Origin: JAENVT01 sp039931555
GTDB taxonomy: Bacteria > Actinomycetota > Acidimicrobiia > Acidimicrobiales > Ilumatobacteraceae
NCBI GenBank assembly: GCA_039931555.1
Contig: JBDTRP010000104.1
Span: 1 to 64,000 of the forward strand
Length of the DNA stretch: 64,000 bases
Reading direction: 5' to 3'
Shown: one piece after another, positions 24,119 through 32,640 of the stretch
Numbering within the stretch: the first letter of the stretch is position 1
How the letters are laid out: each line of letters starts with the position of its first letter
Position numbers and translations under genes: made by a program
The notes under the pieces: model-generated
The model's database searches: none
What the model was told of the DNA's origin: nothing
What the model saw: only the letters and a program-made list of their open reading frames with translations

Positions 24119-24151
24119 GAGAAACCCCGCTTCCCCCAAGCGGGGTTTCTC
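24119..24151. terminator. Perfect 14-bp stem-loop upstream of the HAD-PlsC gene
   Basis: GAGAAACCCCGCTT - CCCCC - AAGCGGGGTTTCTC is a perfect 14-bp stem with a 5-nt loop. It lies 11 bp upstream of the TACAGT -10, so it should not be in the mRNA leader if transcription begins at the ATG. No T-tract follows on either strand. It may block read-through into the gene or be a protein-binding site. Confidence 0.45.
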
Positions 24152-24162
24152 CCGTTTTGGCG

Positions 24163-24168
24163 TACAGT
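24163..24168 (+). promoter_or_regulatory. -10 element TACAGT, probable leaderless promoter
   Basis: TACAGT ends 7 nt before ATG 24176 of the HAD-PlsC fusion gene. Confidence 0.5.
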
Positions 24169-24175
24169 CGCGCTG

Positions 24176-25612
24176 ATGACGAGCCGTTCGGGTGCAGCAT
24201 TCTTCGATCTCGATCGCACGCTGTTGGCCGGCGCGTCCGGCGTCGTGTTCTCGGCGGCGATGAAAGAGGCCGGTCTGATCAGTCGCTCGATCCCGGGCGA
24301 GGGTCTGGTGTACCGGTTGTTCAACACGATCGGCGAGACGCTCCCGTCGATGGCGTTGGCTCGCCAGGGCGTGACGCTCGCCAAGGGAAAGTCACGCGAA
24401 GCCGTGCAGATGGCTGCGTCGATCGCCGCCGAGCAGCTGCTGGAGATGGTGCAGCCGATGGCTGCCGCGTTGTTCGACGAGCACCGTGCCGCTGGCAGGC
24501 CGGTGGTGCTCGCCACCACGACACCACACGACATGGTCAAGCCATTGGCCGATCTTCTCGGCCTCGACGGCGTGATCGCAACCCAATACGGGGTCGCCGA
24601 GGATGGCACGTACAACGGCACATTGGTCGGCCCGTTCGTGTGGAGTGCGGGCAAGCTCGCCGCCGTCCGCACATGGGCCGAGACGCACGACATCGACCTG
24701 GCCCACAGTTATGCATACAGCGACAGCTACTACGACACGCCCTTGTTGGCTGCCGTTGGGCACCCCTTTGTCGTCAACCCGGATCCTCGGATGGCGGTCA
24801 TGGCGGCGGCGCGTCGATGGCCGACGATCGATCTCTCGGCAGGCGGCGCAGGCATGGCCAGGATCCCGGTGGTCAACGTGGAGATCCAGCGCCTGGCGCT
24901 GAGCTTCACGCACCCCCTGTTCTTCCCGTACGCCAAGTTCGACATCGACGGCATCGAGCACATCCCCACGACCGGCCCGGCGATCATCGTCGGCAATCAC
25001 CGCAGCTACTTCGACCCGGTGGCCATGGCCGTCACCATCGCCCGCACCGATCGCACGGTTCGGTTCCTGGGGAAGAAGGAGGTCTTCGATGCGCCGATCG
25101 TCGGTCAGATCGCGGCCGCGATGGGCGGCATCCGCGTCGATCGCGGCACGGGGAGCGACGAGCCACTGAAGGCGGCTGCCGAAGCCCTGGAGGCGGGCGA
25201 CATCGTGGCGGTGATGCCGCAGGGCACGATCCCGCGCGGCAAGGCGTTCTTCGACCCCAAGTTGAAAGGTCGGTGGGGCGCGGCCCGACTCGCCGCCATG
25301 ACGGGGGCGCCGGTGATCCCGATCGGACTGTGGGGCACCGAGAAGGTGTGGCCGCGGTCCGCCCGTTTTCCCAACGTGCTCAACATCGTCAACCCGCCGT
25401 TGATCACCGTTCGCGTCGGGCCGCCCGTGCCGCTGAAGCACCAGAGCCCCGATGCCGACACGAAGCGGATCATGAAGGCTCTGATGGATCTGTTGCCGCC
25501 CGAGAGCCGGGTCAAGCGCGAGCCCAGCGCAGAGGAGATCGCCTCGGCGCTGCCGCGCGGTTACAAGGGCGATGTCGAGACCGAGGCACGGCGTCGGCCC
25601 GGCGTCGACTGA
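24176..25612 (+). CDS. HAD-IB phosphatase fused to a PlsC-type acyltransferase
   Basis: A 478-aa two-domain protein. Residues ~6-235 form a HAD-IB hydrolase, with nucleophile Asp11/Asp13 in FFDLDRTLL, Thr in LATTTPHDM, and acidic motif SDSYYDTPLL. Residues ~250-445 form a lysophosphatidic-acid-type acyltransferase, with block I NHRSYFD, a conserved LGKKEVFDAP, and block III PQGTIPRG (PEGT-like with Gln). The fusion suggests stepwise glycerophospholipid synthesis, either dephosphorylation and acylation on one protein or substrate editing. Similar HAD/PlsC fusions are known in actinobacteria and eukaryotes (SerB/PlsC). It is followed by patatin and acyltransferase genes on the opposite strand. 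Confidence 0.85.
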   Translation: MTSRSGAAFFDLDRTLLAGASGVVFSAAMKEAGLISRSIPGEGLVYRLFNTIGETLPSMALARQGVTLAKGKSREAVQMAASIAAEQLLEMVQPMAAALFDEHRAAGRPVVLATTTPHDMVKPLADLLGLDGVIATQYGVAEDGTYNGTLVGPFVWSAGKLAAVRTWAETHDIDLAHSYAYSDSYYDTPLLAAVGHPFVVNPDPRMAVMAAARRWPTIDLSAGGAGMARIPVVNVEIQRLALSFTHPLFFPYAKFDIDGIEHIPTTGPAIIVGNHRSYFDPVAMAVTIARTDRTVRFLGKKEVFDAPIVGQIAAAMGGIRVDRGTGSDEPLKAAAEALEAGDIVAVMPQGTIPRGKAFFDPKLKGRWGAARLAAMTGAPVIPIGLWGTEKVWPRSARFPNVLNIVNPPLITVRVGPPVPLKHQSPDADTKRIMKALMDLLPPESRVKREPSAEEIASALPRGYKGDVETEARRRPGVD

Positions 25613-25639
25613 CCTGTCGGCCGCGAAGCCAACCAATGG

Positions 25640-25741
25640 TCAGATCGTGACGACGAGCTTGCCGTTGGTGTGCTGACCCTCGACCTCGTGCAGCTCGAGC
25701 ACCGAGGGTGAGCCGTATTGGTGCTGCAGGATTGCTTTCAT
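25640..25741 (-). pseudogene. MDR quinone-oxidoreductase gene reduced to its two ends
   Basis: This 33-codon ORF reads MKAILQHQYGSPSVLELHEV, a typical MDR quinone-oxidoreductase N-terminus, and then directly GQHTNGKLVVTI and stop, a typical C-terminus of the same family. About 290 residues (GroES-like and Rossmann domains) are missing and the ends are joined in frame. It looks like one internal deletion. It should not be functional. The intact paralogue in this window is at 15291-16268. Confidence 0.7.
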
Positions 25742-25778
25742 GCTGCCCATTCTTGCAAGCGAGTGTGAGGGTGCAGAC

Positions 25779-26756
25779 TCACGGAACCCCGCCGAGGGCC
25801 GAGAGGCGCGCCCGCGTGTCGATGCGGGCGAGCCGGTGAAGTGTCGACTCGTGGACGTGACGAGCGACCGGACCGCGTCGAGTCGGGTCCATGGCGTTCG
25901 CTCCCATCACCTCCACGTCGGCCTCGGTCGGTTGGAACGCGACGACGGGCACACCGTGGCGACGGAGGCGCAAGGCTTCCGCGTCGAGCAACGCGCCGGA
26001 CCATCGTCGCACGATCGATGCGGCAGAACCGCTGATTCGGCGCCCGGTCATCGACATCGGCGAGCTGACGATCACGAGGTCGAGATCTTCACCGATCAGG
26101 ACGTCGGCATTCGTGGGGGAGTGCACGCCGCCATCCACGAACAGCTCGGCGTCGATCGTCACCGGGCTGAAGAACCCGGGGATCGCGCACGACGCGGCAA
26201 CAGCGTCGGGAAGTGGTGGCTTGGGGTCGTGCTTTCCGAACGCAAACCTGCGACCGTCGTCCTGGCGGACAGCGCACAACCAGAGTGCTGCGTCCGGCCA
26301 GTCGTCAGGGAACAGGCCGGCGATCGTGTCGGAGATCATGGCAGTGCTGACCTGGCCGTCAGGGATGAGGCTCGACAGCAGCGCCCACGGTGGCGCCGAG
26401 AACGGGCGCGTCGCGATGCGTGTGAGCACTGCGGCGATCTCCGCCGGTCGTCGGCCGCGCAATGCCGGGCGCAGCGGAGGCGTTCGCCGCGCGGGACCGA
26501 CCTTGCTCATCAGGCGGGTGCCCTCTGGCGACAAGGCGCGGTCCTCGTTGCGGGCCAGCAGATCTGCCGCCGAGAGGCCGGCGCGCAGCGACGCCGCAGC
26601 AATCGAACCGGCCGATGTGCCGACCAAGATCGTCGCCTGCCGTGGGTCCCAACCGAGCCCGGCGTGTAGGGCGCTCAGCACCCCGGCATGGAACGCTCCA
26701 CCGGTGACTCCACCCGCGCCGAGGACCAAGCCGATTCGGGCCGGTCGCTCGGTCAC
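25779..26756 (-). CDS. Patatin-like phospholipase
   Basis: A 325-aa serine lipase of the patatin family. The oxyanion-hole motif is GLVLGAGGVTGGAFHAG, the nucleophile Ser48 is in VGTSAGS (GxSxG), and the catalytic Asp is in FVDGGVHSPTNAD (DGG). These three are in the correct order and spacing. There is no signal peptide, so it should be intracellular. GTG 26756 is preferred; the longer ATG frame to 26849 adds a low-quality Arg-rich extension that overlaps the next gene. It follows the DUF1295 protein gene on the same strand and is likely in a lipid-modification operon with the acyltransferase. Confidence 0.85.
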   Translation of the reverse strand: MTERPARIGLVLGAGGVTGGAFHAGVLSALHAGLGWDPRQATILVGTSAGSIAAASLRAGLSAADLLARNEDRALSPEGTRLMSKVGPARRTPPLRPALRGRRPAEIAAVLTRIATRPFSAPPWALLSSLIPDGQVSTAMISDTIAGLFPDDWPDAALWLCAVRQDDGRRFAFGKHDPKPPLPDAVAASCAIPGFFSPVTIDAELFVDGGVHSPTNADVLIGEDLDLVIVSSPMSMTGRRISGSAASIVRRWSGALLDAEALRLRRHGVPVVAFQPTEADVEVMGANAMDPTRRGPVARHVHESTLHRLARIDTRARLSALGGVP

Positions 26757-26781
26757 GCTCGTCAGTCTCTGAACGGCACCG

Positions 26782-27561
26782 TCAGGCACGCTTCGGCGGT
26801 CTGGGAATGAACGGTGACGTGGTCGCCACGTACCGGTCGTAACCGGCACGGCGCTTCACCAGAGACTTCTCCAGCAACGCCACACCGCTCACGCGGCGTA
26901 ACAGCACCGTCATCACCGCAGCACCGATCAGGCCCCATCGGCCGACGGTGGTCTCGGCGGCGACCAGGGCAATGCCCCACCACACGCACGCGTCGCCGAA
27001 GTAGTTGGGATGGCGGGTGTAGCGCCACAGGCCCTGATCCATCACCGTGCCGGCACTGGCCGGGTCGCGCTTGAAGCGGGCCAACTGGGCGTCGCCGACC
27101 ACCTCGAAGTACAGCCCAAGGGCCCACACAGCGATGCCGATCCAGGCGAGAACGCCGATCTTGGGATCGACTCTCGACTGGCCGAGTTGCACGGGCAGCG
27201 ACACGATCCACATCAGCGCGCCCTGCAGGGCGAAGACCGTGCCGAGGCTGATCAGCGAAAAGCGCGACCCCCATCGCTTGCGCATCGCCCGGTAGCGGTA
27301 GTCCTCACCGTTGCCATGATTGCGCACGTACAGGTGGACAGCGAGTCGCAATCCCCACAACGTGGTCATGGTCACGAGCAGTCGTTGGCGGTCGGAGTTG
27401 CCGTCGACGCGGGCAAGCACCACCCAGGCCACCAGAACGAACCCGATGCCCCAGCCGATATCGACGATCGAGGCGTTCTTCAACGCCAGGCTCAGCAGCC
27501 ACATGGCGAGCATGAACACGCCGATCACTACGGCGGCTGTGACCATTGCAGTCGAGCTCAT
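26782..27561 (-). CDS. DUF1295 / steroid-5-alpha-reductase-like membrane protein
   Basis: A 259-aa integral membrane protein with about seven hydrophobic segments. The C-terminal signature GLWRYTRHPNYFGDACVWWG and the final RRAGYDRYVATTSPFIPRPP identify the DUF1295/isoprenylcysteine-methyltransferase-like reductase family. Members reduce or methylate lipid substrates, and the substrate here is unknown. Its ATG overlaps the stop of the upstream acyltransferase gene by 4 bp, so they are translationally coupled. The patatin gene follows after 25 bp. Together they form a membrane-lipid block. Confidence 0.85.
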   Translation of the reverse strand: MSSTAMVTAAVVIGVFMLAMWLLSLALKNASIVDIGWGIGFVLVAWVVLARVDGNSDRQRLLVTMTTLWGLRLAVHLYVRNHGNGEDYRYRAMRKRWGSRFSLISLGTVFALQGALMWIVSLPVQLGQSRVDPKIGVLAWIGIAVWALGLYFEVVGDAQLARFKRDPASAGTVMDQGLWRYTRHPNYFGDACVWWGIALVAAETTVGRWGLIGAAVMTVLLRRVSGVALLEKSLVKRRAGYDRYVATTSPFIPRPPKRA

Positions 27562-28589
27562 CGCTGCGGTCCCACAAGCATCATGTGCACATCATGGTCG
27601 GCCTGGACCCACATGCCATCGATCCACTCCGTGAAGGCGGGACCCGATGGCACGTCGGCACGTGGGATGCGGCGGGCCTTGAAGCGGACGGGCGGTGGTT
27701 TGTGAGCGAGGTGACGCAAGATGCCACCGAACGTGTCGAGGCCATCGAACCCGATGTGCCAGCCGATCACGATGTCGGCGTCGGGACTGCCGGCGATCAG
27801 CGCCGCTGAGCCGGCCGGACGCGGCGGGAGGAGGTGTTGCAGCGACCGCAGTCGCTCGGCGCGTGCCGGATCGCGCTCACTCAACTTGGCCATCACCCGC
27901 TGGCGCTTGGCCGGCGAGGCACGCGTTCCCTCGGGGAAGATCACGGCGATGTCGTCCGCGCCCATGCCGGTCGACAATTGGGTCAGCGCGTCCAACTCGA
28001 GCTGCGAGTCGGTCGCCTGTCGATCGAGAAAGTGGTTCGGGAGCCGATTGCCGACGATGTCGAGGCAGGGATCGGCGAGCAACTCGCGCTTCAGCACGTA
28101 GCGAGGACGAAGGCCGGCCAGTGATGTGACCACCCAGGCGCTGACCAGAGAATCGGCGAGGCTGGCATGGCGGCACAACAGGACCGCGGGACCTGGACAG
28201 AGTTGGTCGACGTCCTCGGCGATGACCTTGATGCCGGTCGTTGCTCTCAGCACCCCCAGCACGTTGGCCGCCCACCACATCTGCAACCGGAAGTGGATGC
28301 CACGATTGTTGCGTTGGCCTGCCAGCCACAACCCGAAGGCCAAGAGCACACTGGCCGACTCGAGCCACGCCCACCCGAGTGCGAAGAGCAAGAGCCGAAC
28401 GATCGGCAGTCGCACGCGGCCGCGGACAAGATCGGCCGCAGCGCCGATCGGGAGCCAGAGCGGCAAGAGGACGAGGAGGGCGACCGCGCCAAGCCACAGA
28501 CTGATGATGCTGACGGCCCGCCGGGCGATGGTCGACATGACGTCGACCCTAGTGTCGCCGCTGGTCGGCTCGTCGGGTTTGCCCGACAT
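27558..28589 (-). CDS. 1-acyl-sn-glycerol-3-phosphate acyltransferase-like protein
   Basis: A 343-aa protein with two to three N-terminal hydrophobic segments (to ~90), then a PlsC-like domain with the HX4D motif in CRHASLADS and block III FPEGTRASP. A conserved Asn-containing segment (VGNRLPNHFLDRQ) is also present. This identifies a membrane-bound acyltransferase, probably acting on lysophospholipid. ATG 28589 is favoured; ATG 28538 is a less likely alternative. TAGACC lies 6 nt upstream of the former. The divergent desaturase gene starts 47 bp away with an inverted repeat between them, which implies shared control. Confidence 0.85.
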   Translation of the reverse strand: MSGKPDEPTSGDTRVDVMSTIARRAVSIISLWLGAVALLVLLPLWLPIGAAADLVRGRVRLPIVRLLLFALGWAWLESASVLLAFGLWLAGQRNNRGIHFRLQMWWAANVLGVLRATTGIKVIAEDVDQLCPGPAVLLCRHASLADSLVSAWVVTSLAGLRPRYVLKRELLADPCLDIVGNRLPNHFLDRQATDSQLELDALTQLSTGMGADDIAVIFPEGTRASPAKRQRVMAKLSERDPARAERLRSLQHLLPPRPAGSAALIAGSPDADIVIGWHIGFDGLDTFGGILRHLAHKPPPVRFKARRIPRADVPSGPAFTEWIDGMWVQADHDVHMMLVGPQR

Positions 28590-28601
28590 CGTGGCGGTCT
28601 A

Positions 28602-28617
28602 CCTACCGGTCGGTAGG
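28602..28617. promoter_or_regulatory. TetR-type operator between acyltransferase and desaturase genes
   Basis: CCTACCG-GT-CGGTAGG is a perfect 7-bp inverted repeat with a 2-bp centre, the shape of many TetR-family operators. It is centred 13 bp upstream of the desaturase -10 and lies over the likely acyltransferase promoter, so it could control both divergent genes. No TetR gene is adjacent; the only one in the window is at 35314-36345. Confidence 0.55.
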
Positions 28618-28622
28618 GCGGT

Positions 28623-28628
28623 TATACT
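28623..28628 (+). promoter_or_regulatory. -10 element TATACT, probable leaderless promoter
   Basis: TATACT ends 7 nt before ATG 28636 of the acyl-ACP desaturase gene; the operator 28602-28617 occupies the -35/-10 spacer. Confidence 0.55.
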
Positions 28629-28635
28629 CCCGGCA

Positions 28636-29625
28636 ATGAATGACACGACCCTGCTCAACGAACTCACCGAGGTCGCCGAGCAGTTGACGGCTCGACACTA
28701 CGAGACATGCAAGCCGTGGTACCCCCACGAGTTCGTGCCGTGGAGCATGGGTCGTGACTTCGCTGCGGAGTCGTCCTGGGACGCCGACGAGGTGCCGCTT
28801 CCCGAGGCGCTGCGCAGCGCGTTGTTCGTCAACTTGTTGACCGAAGATAACCTGCCCTACTACTTCCAGACCATTGATCGAATGTTCGGTCGCAAGGGCA
28901 TCTGGCGGGAGTGGTCGCACCGGTGGACGGCCGAAGAAGCCCGTCACTCGATTGCGCTGCGCGACTTCATGACGGTGACCCGGATACTCGACCCGCGCAC
29001 TCTCGAGGACGGTCGCATGTCGCAGATGTCGGGCGGGCAGGTTCCCAACCCGACCTCAGCCGTCGACGGGTTCGTCTATGTCGCGCTGCAGGAGTTGGCC
29101 ACACGTATCGCCCATCGCAACACCGGCCGGGCGCTTCGCGAGCATCTTCCTGACCATCCCGCCGGTGAGGCGGGATACGAGCTGATCAGCCGCGTCGCCG
29201 CCGACGAGAACTTCCACTTCCTCTTCTACCGCGACCTCACGTCCGCAGCGCTGGAGATCGCCCCCTCGCTGGTGGTGCCGGCGATCGAGCGCCAGGTCCG
29301 CGAGTTCGAGATGCCGGGCACCGGGATCCCGGGCTTCAAGCGGCATGCCCAGGCGATCGCCAATGCCGGCCTCTACAACCTGTTGCAGCACCACGAGCAG
29401 ATCCTCGAGCCGGTCGTGATGAAGTGGTGGAAGGTCGAGTCGCTGCAGGGCCTGACCGCCGAGGCCGAGCAGGCTCGCGAGGCATTGATCCGTCAGATCC
29501 AGCGAATCGGCACGGCCGCGCGACGGCTTGCCGATCGCGCCCGCGAGGCTGCGGAACGCGCCAGAGTGACCCTCGCCGACCGCAAGGCCGAGATCACCGC
29601 CACCCGCTCTGTACGACCTTCCTGA
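28636..29625 (+). CDS. Acyl-[acyl-carrier-protein] desaturase (DesA-like)
   Basis: A 329-aa soluble di-iron desaturase. The ligand set is the first Glu in LLTEDNLPYY (E70), EEARHS (E100/E101, His104), and DENFHFLFYR near residue 190, with the usual spacing for stearoyl-ACP desaturases. It should introduce a cis double bond into acyl-ACP or acyl-CoA. The C-terminal ~50 residues are a charged helix (REAAERARVTLADRKAEIT) not needed for catalysis. A longer frame upstream is antisense to the acyltransferase gene and rejected. The gene is monocistronic with a TetR-type operator; it converges with the nitroreductase gene with a 10-bp gap. Confidence 0.9.
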   Translation: MNDTTLLNELTEVAEQLTARHYETCKPWYPHEFVPWSMGRDFAAESSWDADEVPLPEALRSALFVNLLTEDNLPYYFQTIDRMFGRKGIWREWSHRWTAEEARHSIALRDFMTVTRILDPRTLEDGRMSQMSGGQVPNPTSAVDGFVYVALQELATRIAHRNTGRALREHLPDHPAGEAGYELISRVAADENFHFLFYRDLTSAALEIAPSLVVPAIERQVREFEMPGTGIPGFKRHAQAIANAGLYNLLQHHEQILEPVVMKWWKVESLQGLTAEAEQAREALIRQIQRIGTAARRLADRAREAAERARVTLADRKAEITATRSVRPS

Positions 29626-29635
29626 CTTCTCCCGA

Positions 29636-30286
29636 TCAGGTCAGCGGTTCGCCGTCGAAACGATCGACCGTCGCGAACGCATCGACCTCAGTCCGACGCA
29701 ACCGAGTGTTCTGGTGCGCCGGGTACCCGAGAAAGATCGTGGCGGCGAGTGCGTGACCGTCGGGGAGGCCGAGGCCGGTCGCTGCGGCCGCCTCGGCTCG
29801 CGACAGGAACGTCGTCATCACGCCGCCGAGTCCGCGCGCACGCGCTGCCAGCAGGATGCTCCACGCGAATGGATACATCGAGGCGCCACCGGTGATCGGC
29901 GGGCGACCGAGGCCTCCGTCCATCAACGCGATCTTGTTGAGGTCCGCGGCGAGCGCCAGCACGACCGGAACCTGCTCGATCTTGTCGAGCAGCGGGTTCG
30001 GCGCCTCGACGCGGCGATGACCCGATGACAGGCCGAATGCAAACGGCGTGCGTGTCGGATCGATGCTCTCGCCGAGATACTCCTGCCACACAGCGGTCAT
30101 CAACTCGGCGAGATGCCGCCGGAGGACAGGATCCTTGACGACCGCGACGCGCCACGGCTGCCGATTCCCGCCGCTCGGAGCGAACCGGGCGTCGTCGAGC
30201 ACAGCCGCAACCATTGCATCGTCGACCGACCGATCGGTGAAATCTCGCGCCGCGCCTGTGGTGCGCAGCGCCTCGACGAGATCCAT
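29636..30286 (-). CDS. Nitroreductase-family protein
   Basis: A 216-aa FMN-dependent nitroreductase-fold protein. Family signs are the N-terminal VEALRTTGAARDFTDRSV, the FMN-binding FAPSGGNRQPWRV, and the C-terminal GLPDGHALAATIFLGYPA. The physiological substrate is unknown, with quinone, nitro or flavin reduction all possible. The ATG immediately follows the aconitase TGA, so the two are probably co-transcribed. The C-terminus is well formed. Coupling with aconitase has no evident biochemical reason. Confidence 0.85.
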   Translation of the reverse strand: MDLVEALRTTGAARDFTDRSVDDAMVAAVLDDARFAPSGGNRQPWRVAVVKDPVLRRHLAELMTAVWQEYLGESIDPTRTPFAFGLSSGHRRVEAPNPLLDKIEQVPVVLALAADLNKIALMDGGLGRPPITGGASMYPFAWSILLAARARGLGGVMTTFLSRAEAAAATGLGLPDGHALAATIFLGYPAHQNTRLRRTEVDAFATVDRFDGEPLT

Positions 30287-32563
30287 TCAGACCGCCCCCT
30301 CGGCGAGGCCGGCAGCAACCTTGCGGCGCACGACGTTCAATGCGGATCCGGCCTTGAACCACTCGACCTGTTCGTCGCTGAAGGTGTGCACACCCTCGAA
30401 GGCGATGACGGTCCCGTCAGGCTTGACGATCTCGCAACGGATGTTGTGTCCGGGCTCGGGCGGCAAGCCGAGCACGTTGATCCGGTCCGACTCGTCGATC
30501 AGGTCGTAGGTGTCGGAATCGGCGAACGTCAACGGCACGAGGCCTTGCTTCTTGAGGTTGGTCTCGTGGATCCGAGCGAAGCTGCGGGCCAGGATCACCA
30601 CACCGCCACGGAAGCGAGGCTCCATCGCTGCGTGCTCTCGCGATGAACCTTCGCCATAGTTGCGGTCGCCGATCGCCACCCAGCGCACGCCGGCTTCTCC
30701 GTACTTCTTCCCCAGGTTCGGCAACGTGTCGGGACTGCCGTCGCGGAAATCGACACCCTCGCCGACCGGACGATCGAACGCGCTGACCACGCCGAGGAAC
30801 AGGTTGCCGCTGATGTTCTCGAGATGACCCCGATAGGTCAACCACTTGCCGGCCGCAGAGATGTGGTCGGTGGTGCACTTGCCCTGGGCCTTCATCAGGA
30901 TCGGCAGGTCGAAGTAGTCGTTGCCGTCCCAGGCCGGGAAGGGGTGCAGCAGTTGCAAACGCCCACTGGTCGGAGACACCTCGACGTCGACATCGGAGCC
31001 ATCCGCCGGTGGCGCCGTGAACGTGTTCTGGCCAGGGTCGTAGCCCTCGTCGGGCAGGATCTGGCCGATGGGCGCGTCGAGCAGCACCTCGCTGCCGTCG
31101 GGTGCCGTGATCGTGTCGACGGTCGGGTCGAAATCGAGGCGGCCCGCAAGGGCGAGGGCGATCACGGTGTCGGGTGATGTGACGAAGCTGAGCGTGTTGG
31201 CCGAACCGTCGTTACGCTTCGGGAAGTTGCGGTTGTACGAGTTGACGATCGTGTTGACGACACCGTTGGCGGCCGGCTCGCGGGACCACTGGCCGATGCA
31301 CGGCCCGCAGGCGTTGGCCAGAACGGTGGCACCGATCGCCTCGAGATCGGCGAGCAATCCGTCGCGCTCGATCGTGGCCCGTGTCTGCTCGGAACCCGGC
31401 GTCACCAACAGATCGGTCTTGACCTTGAGGCCGCGTGCGGACGCCTGGCGGGCGATCGACGCAGCGCGCGTGATGTCTTCGTAGGAGCTGTTGGTGCAGC
31501 TGCCGACCAGCGCCGCCGAGATCTCCAGGGGCCAGTTGTTGGCACGCGCTTCCGCTCCGACAGCCGCACCGACGCGGTTGGCTCGGTCGGGGGAGTGCGG
31601 GCCGTTGATCAATGGCTTCAGCTGGTCGAGATCGATCTCGATCATCTGGTCGTAGAGGGCGCCCTCGTCGGCGCGCAGGTCGTCGGCGACCTTGTCGGCG
31701 GCATCGGCAATCGCCTCGCGGCCGGTCGACTTGAGGTACATCGACATGTTCTGGTCGTAGCCGAACAGGCTGCACGTCGCCCCGATCTCGGCGCCCATGT
31801 TGCAGATCGTGGCCTTGCCTGTTGCCGAGATGCTGTCGGCGCCGGGCCCGATGTACTCCACGATCGCACCGGTGCCGCCTTCGACCGTCAGCACTCGGGC
31901 GACTTCGAGAATGACATCCTTCGGCGACGACCAACCGCTGAGCGTCCCGGTCAACTTCACACCGATCACCTTCGGCCAGCGCACGTTGAACGGGAAGCCA
32001 GTCATCACGTCGACCGCGTCGGCGCCGCCCACACCGATGGCGACCATGCCGAGCCCGCCGGCGTTCGGTGTGTGGCTGTCGGTGCCGATCATCATCCCGC
32101 CGGGGAAGGCGTAGTTCTCCAGCACGACCTGGTGGATGATGCCGCTGCCCGGGCCCCAGAAGCCGATGCCGTACTTGGCGCTGACGGATCGGAGGAAGTC
32201 GTAGACCTCGCGGTTGGTGTCGATCGCCACGCCGAGATCGATGCGCGCACCGACCTTGGCCGAGATCAGGTGATCGCAGTGCACGGTGCTGGGCACGGCT
32301 GTGGTGGGCAGGCCGGCCGTCATGAACTGCAGCAGGGCCATCTGCGCCGTGGCGTCCTGCATGGCCACACGATCCGGGTGGAAGTCGTTGTACGAACCGC
32401 CGCGCTCGATGGGCGCAGTCGGGTCGTCGAGGTGGTTCAACAGGATCTTTTCCGTCAGTGTCAGCGGCCGGGCAAACCGGGCCCGACCAGCAGCGCAACG
32501 GGCGGTGAGGGTGTCGTACACGCCGTGGACCAACTCGACTGGTGTTCCTGCGGTGACGGGCAT
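30287..32563 (-). CDS. acn: Aconitate hydratase (mitochondrial-type)
   Basis: A 758-aa TCA-cycle enzyme that converts citrate to isocitrate. The [4Fe-4S] ligands are Cys356 (SCTNSS), Cys419 and Cys422 (ACGPCIG). Other motifs are GIGFWGPGSGIIHQ, GTDSHTPNAGGLG and the C-terminal swivel domain with NYGEGSSREHAA. The length and order match mitochondrial ACO2 rather than the ~890-aa AcnA. ATG 32563 has AGGAGC upstream. A direct-repeat element at 32595-32613 overlaps the likely promoter and recurs upstream of icd. The divergent GntR gene is the nearest regulator. The nitroreductase gene follows without a gap. Confidence 0.95.
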   Translation of the reverse strand: MPVTAGTPVELVHGVYDTLTARCAAGRARFARPLTLTEKILLNHLDDPTAPIERGGSYNDFHPDRVAMQDATAQMALLQFMTAGLPTTAVPSTVHCDHLISAKVGARIDLGVAIDTNREVYDFLRSVSAKYGIGFWGPGSGIIHQVVLENYAFPGGMMIGTDSHTPNAGGLGMVAIGVGGADAVDVMTGFPFNVRWPKVIGVKLTGTLSGWSSPKDVILEVARVLTVEGGTGAIVEYIGPGADSISATGKATICNMGAEIGATCSLFGYDQNMSMYLKSTGREAIADAADKVADDLRADEGALYDQMIEIDLDQLKPLINGPHSPDRANRVGAAVGAEARANNWPLEISAALVGSCTNSSYEDITRAASIARQASARGLKVKTDLLVTPGSEQTRATIERDGLLADLEAIGATVLANACGPCIGQWSREPAANGVVNTIVNSYNRNFPKRNDGSANTLSFVTSPDTVIALALAGRLDFDPTVDTITAPDGSEVLLDAPIGQILPDEGYDPGQNTFTAPPADGSDVDVEVSPTSGRLQLLHPFPAWDGNDYFDLPILMKAQGKCTTDHISAAGKWLTYRGHLENISGNLFLGVVSAFDRPVGEGVDFRDGSPDTLPNLGKKYGEAGVRWVAIGDRNYGEGSSREHAAMEPRFRGGVVILARSFARIHETNLKKQGLVPLTFADSDTYDLIDESDRINVLGLPPEPGHNIRCEIVKPDGTVIAFEGVHTFSDEQVEWFKAGSALNVVRRKVAAGLAEGAV

Positions 32564-32594
32564 GGGTTGCTCCTTGCAATTCGGTCAGATGTAG

Positions 32595-32613
32595 ACAAGC
32601 ATAATACAAGTGA
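32595..32613. promoter_or_regulatory. Direct-repeat operator candidate between acn and the GntR gene (shared with icd)
   Basis: ACAAG-CATA-ATACAAGTGA matches the icd element in all 15 fixed positions, with a different 4-nt centre. On the minus strand it overlaps TATTAT, a likely acn -10. On the plus strand CATAAT could serve the GntR gene. The site is 32 bp from the acn ATG and 28 bp from the GntR GTG. Confidence 0.6.
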
Positions 32614-32640
32614 ATCGCCTCGCGGAAGCCCCCATCTGAC

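Noticed and set aside
24119..24151. Classical rho-independent terminator
   Set aside because: The stem is strong, but no T-tract follows on either strand, so I keep it as an unspecified stem-loop with modest confidence.
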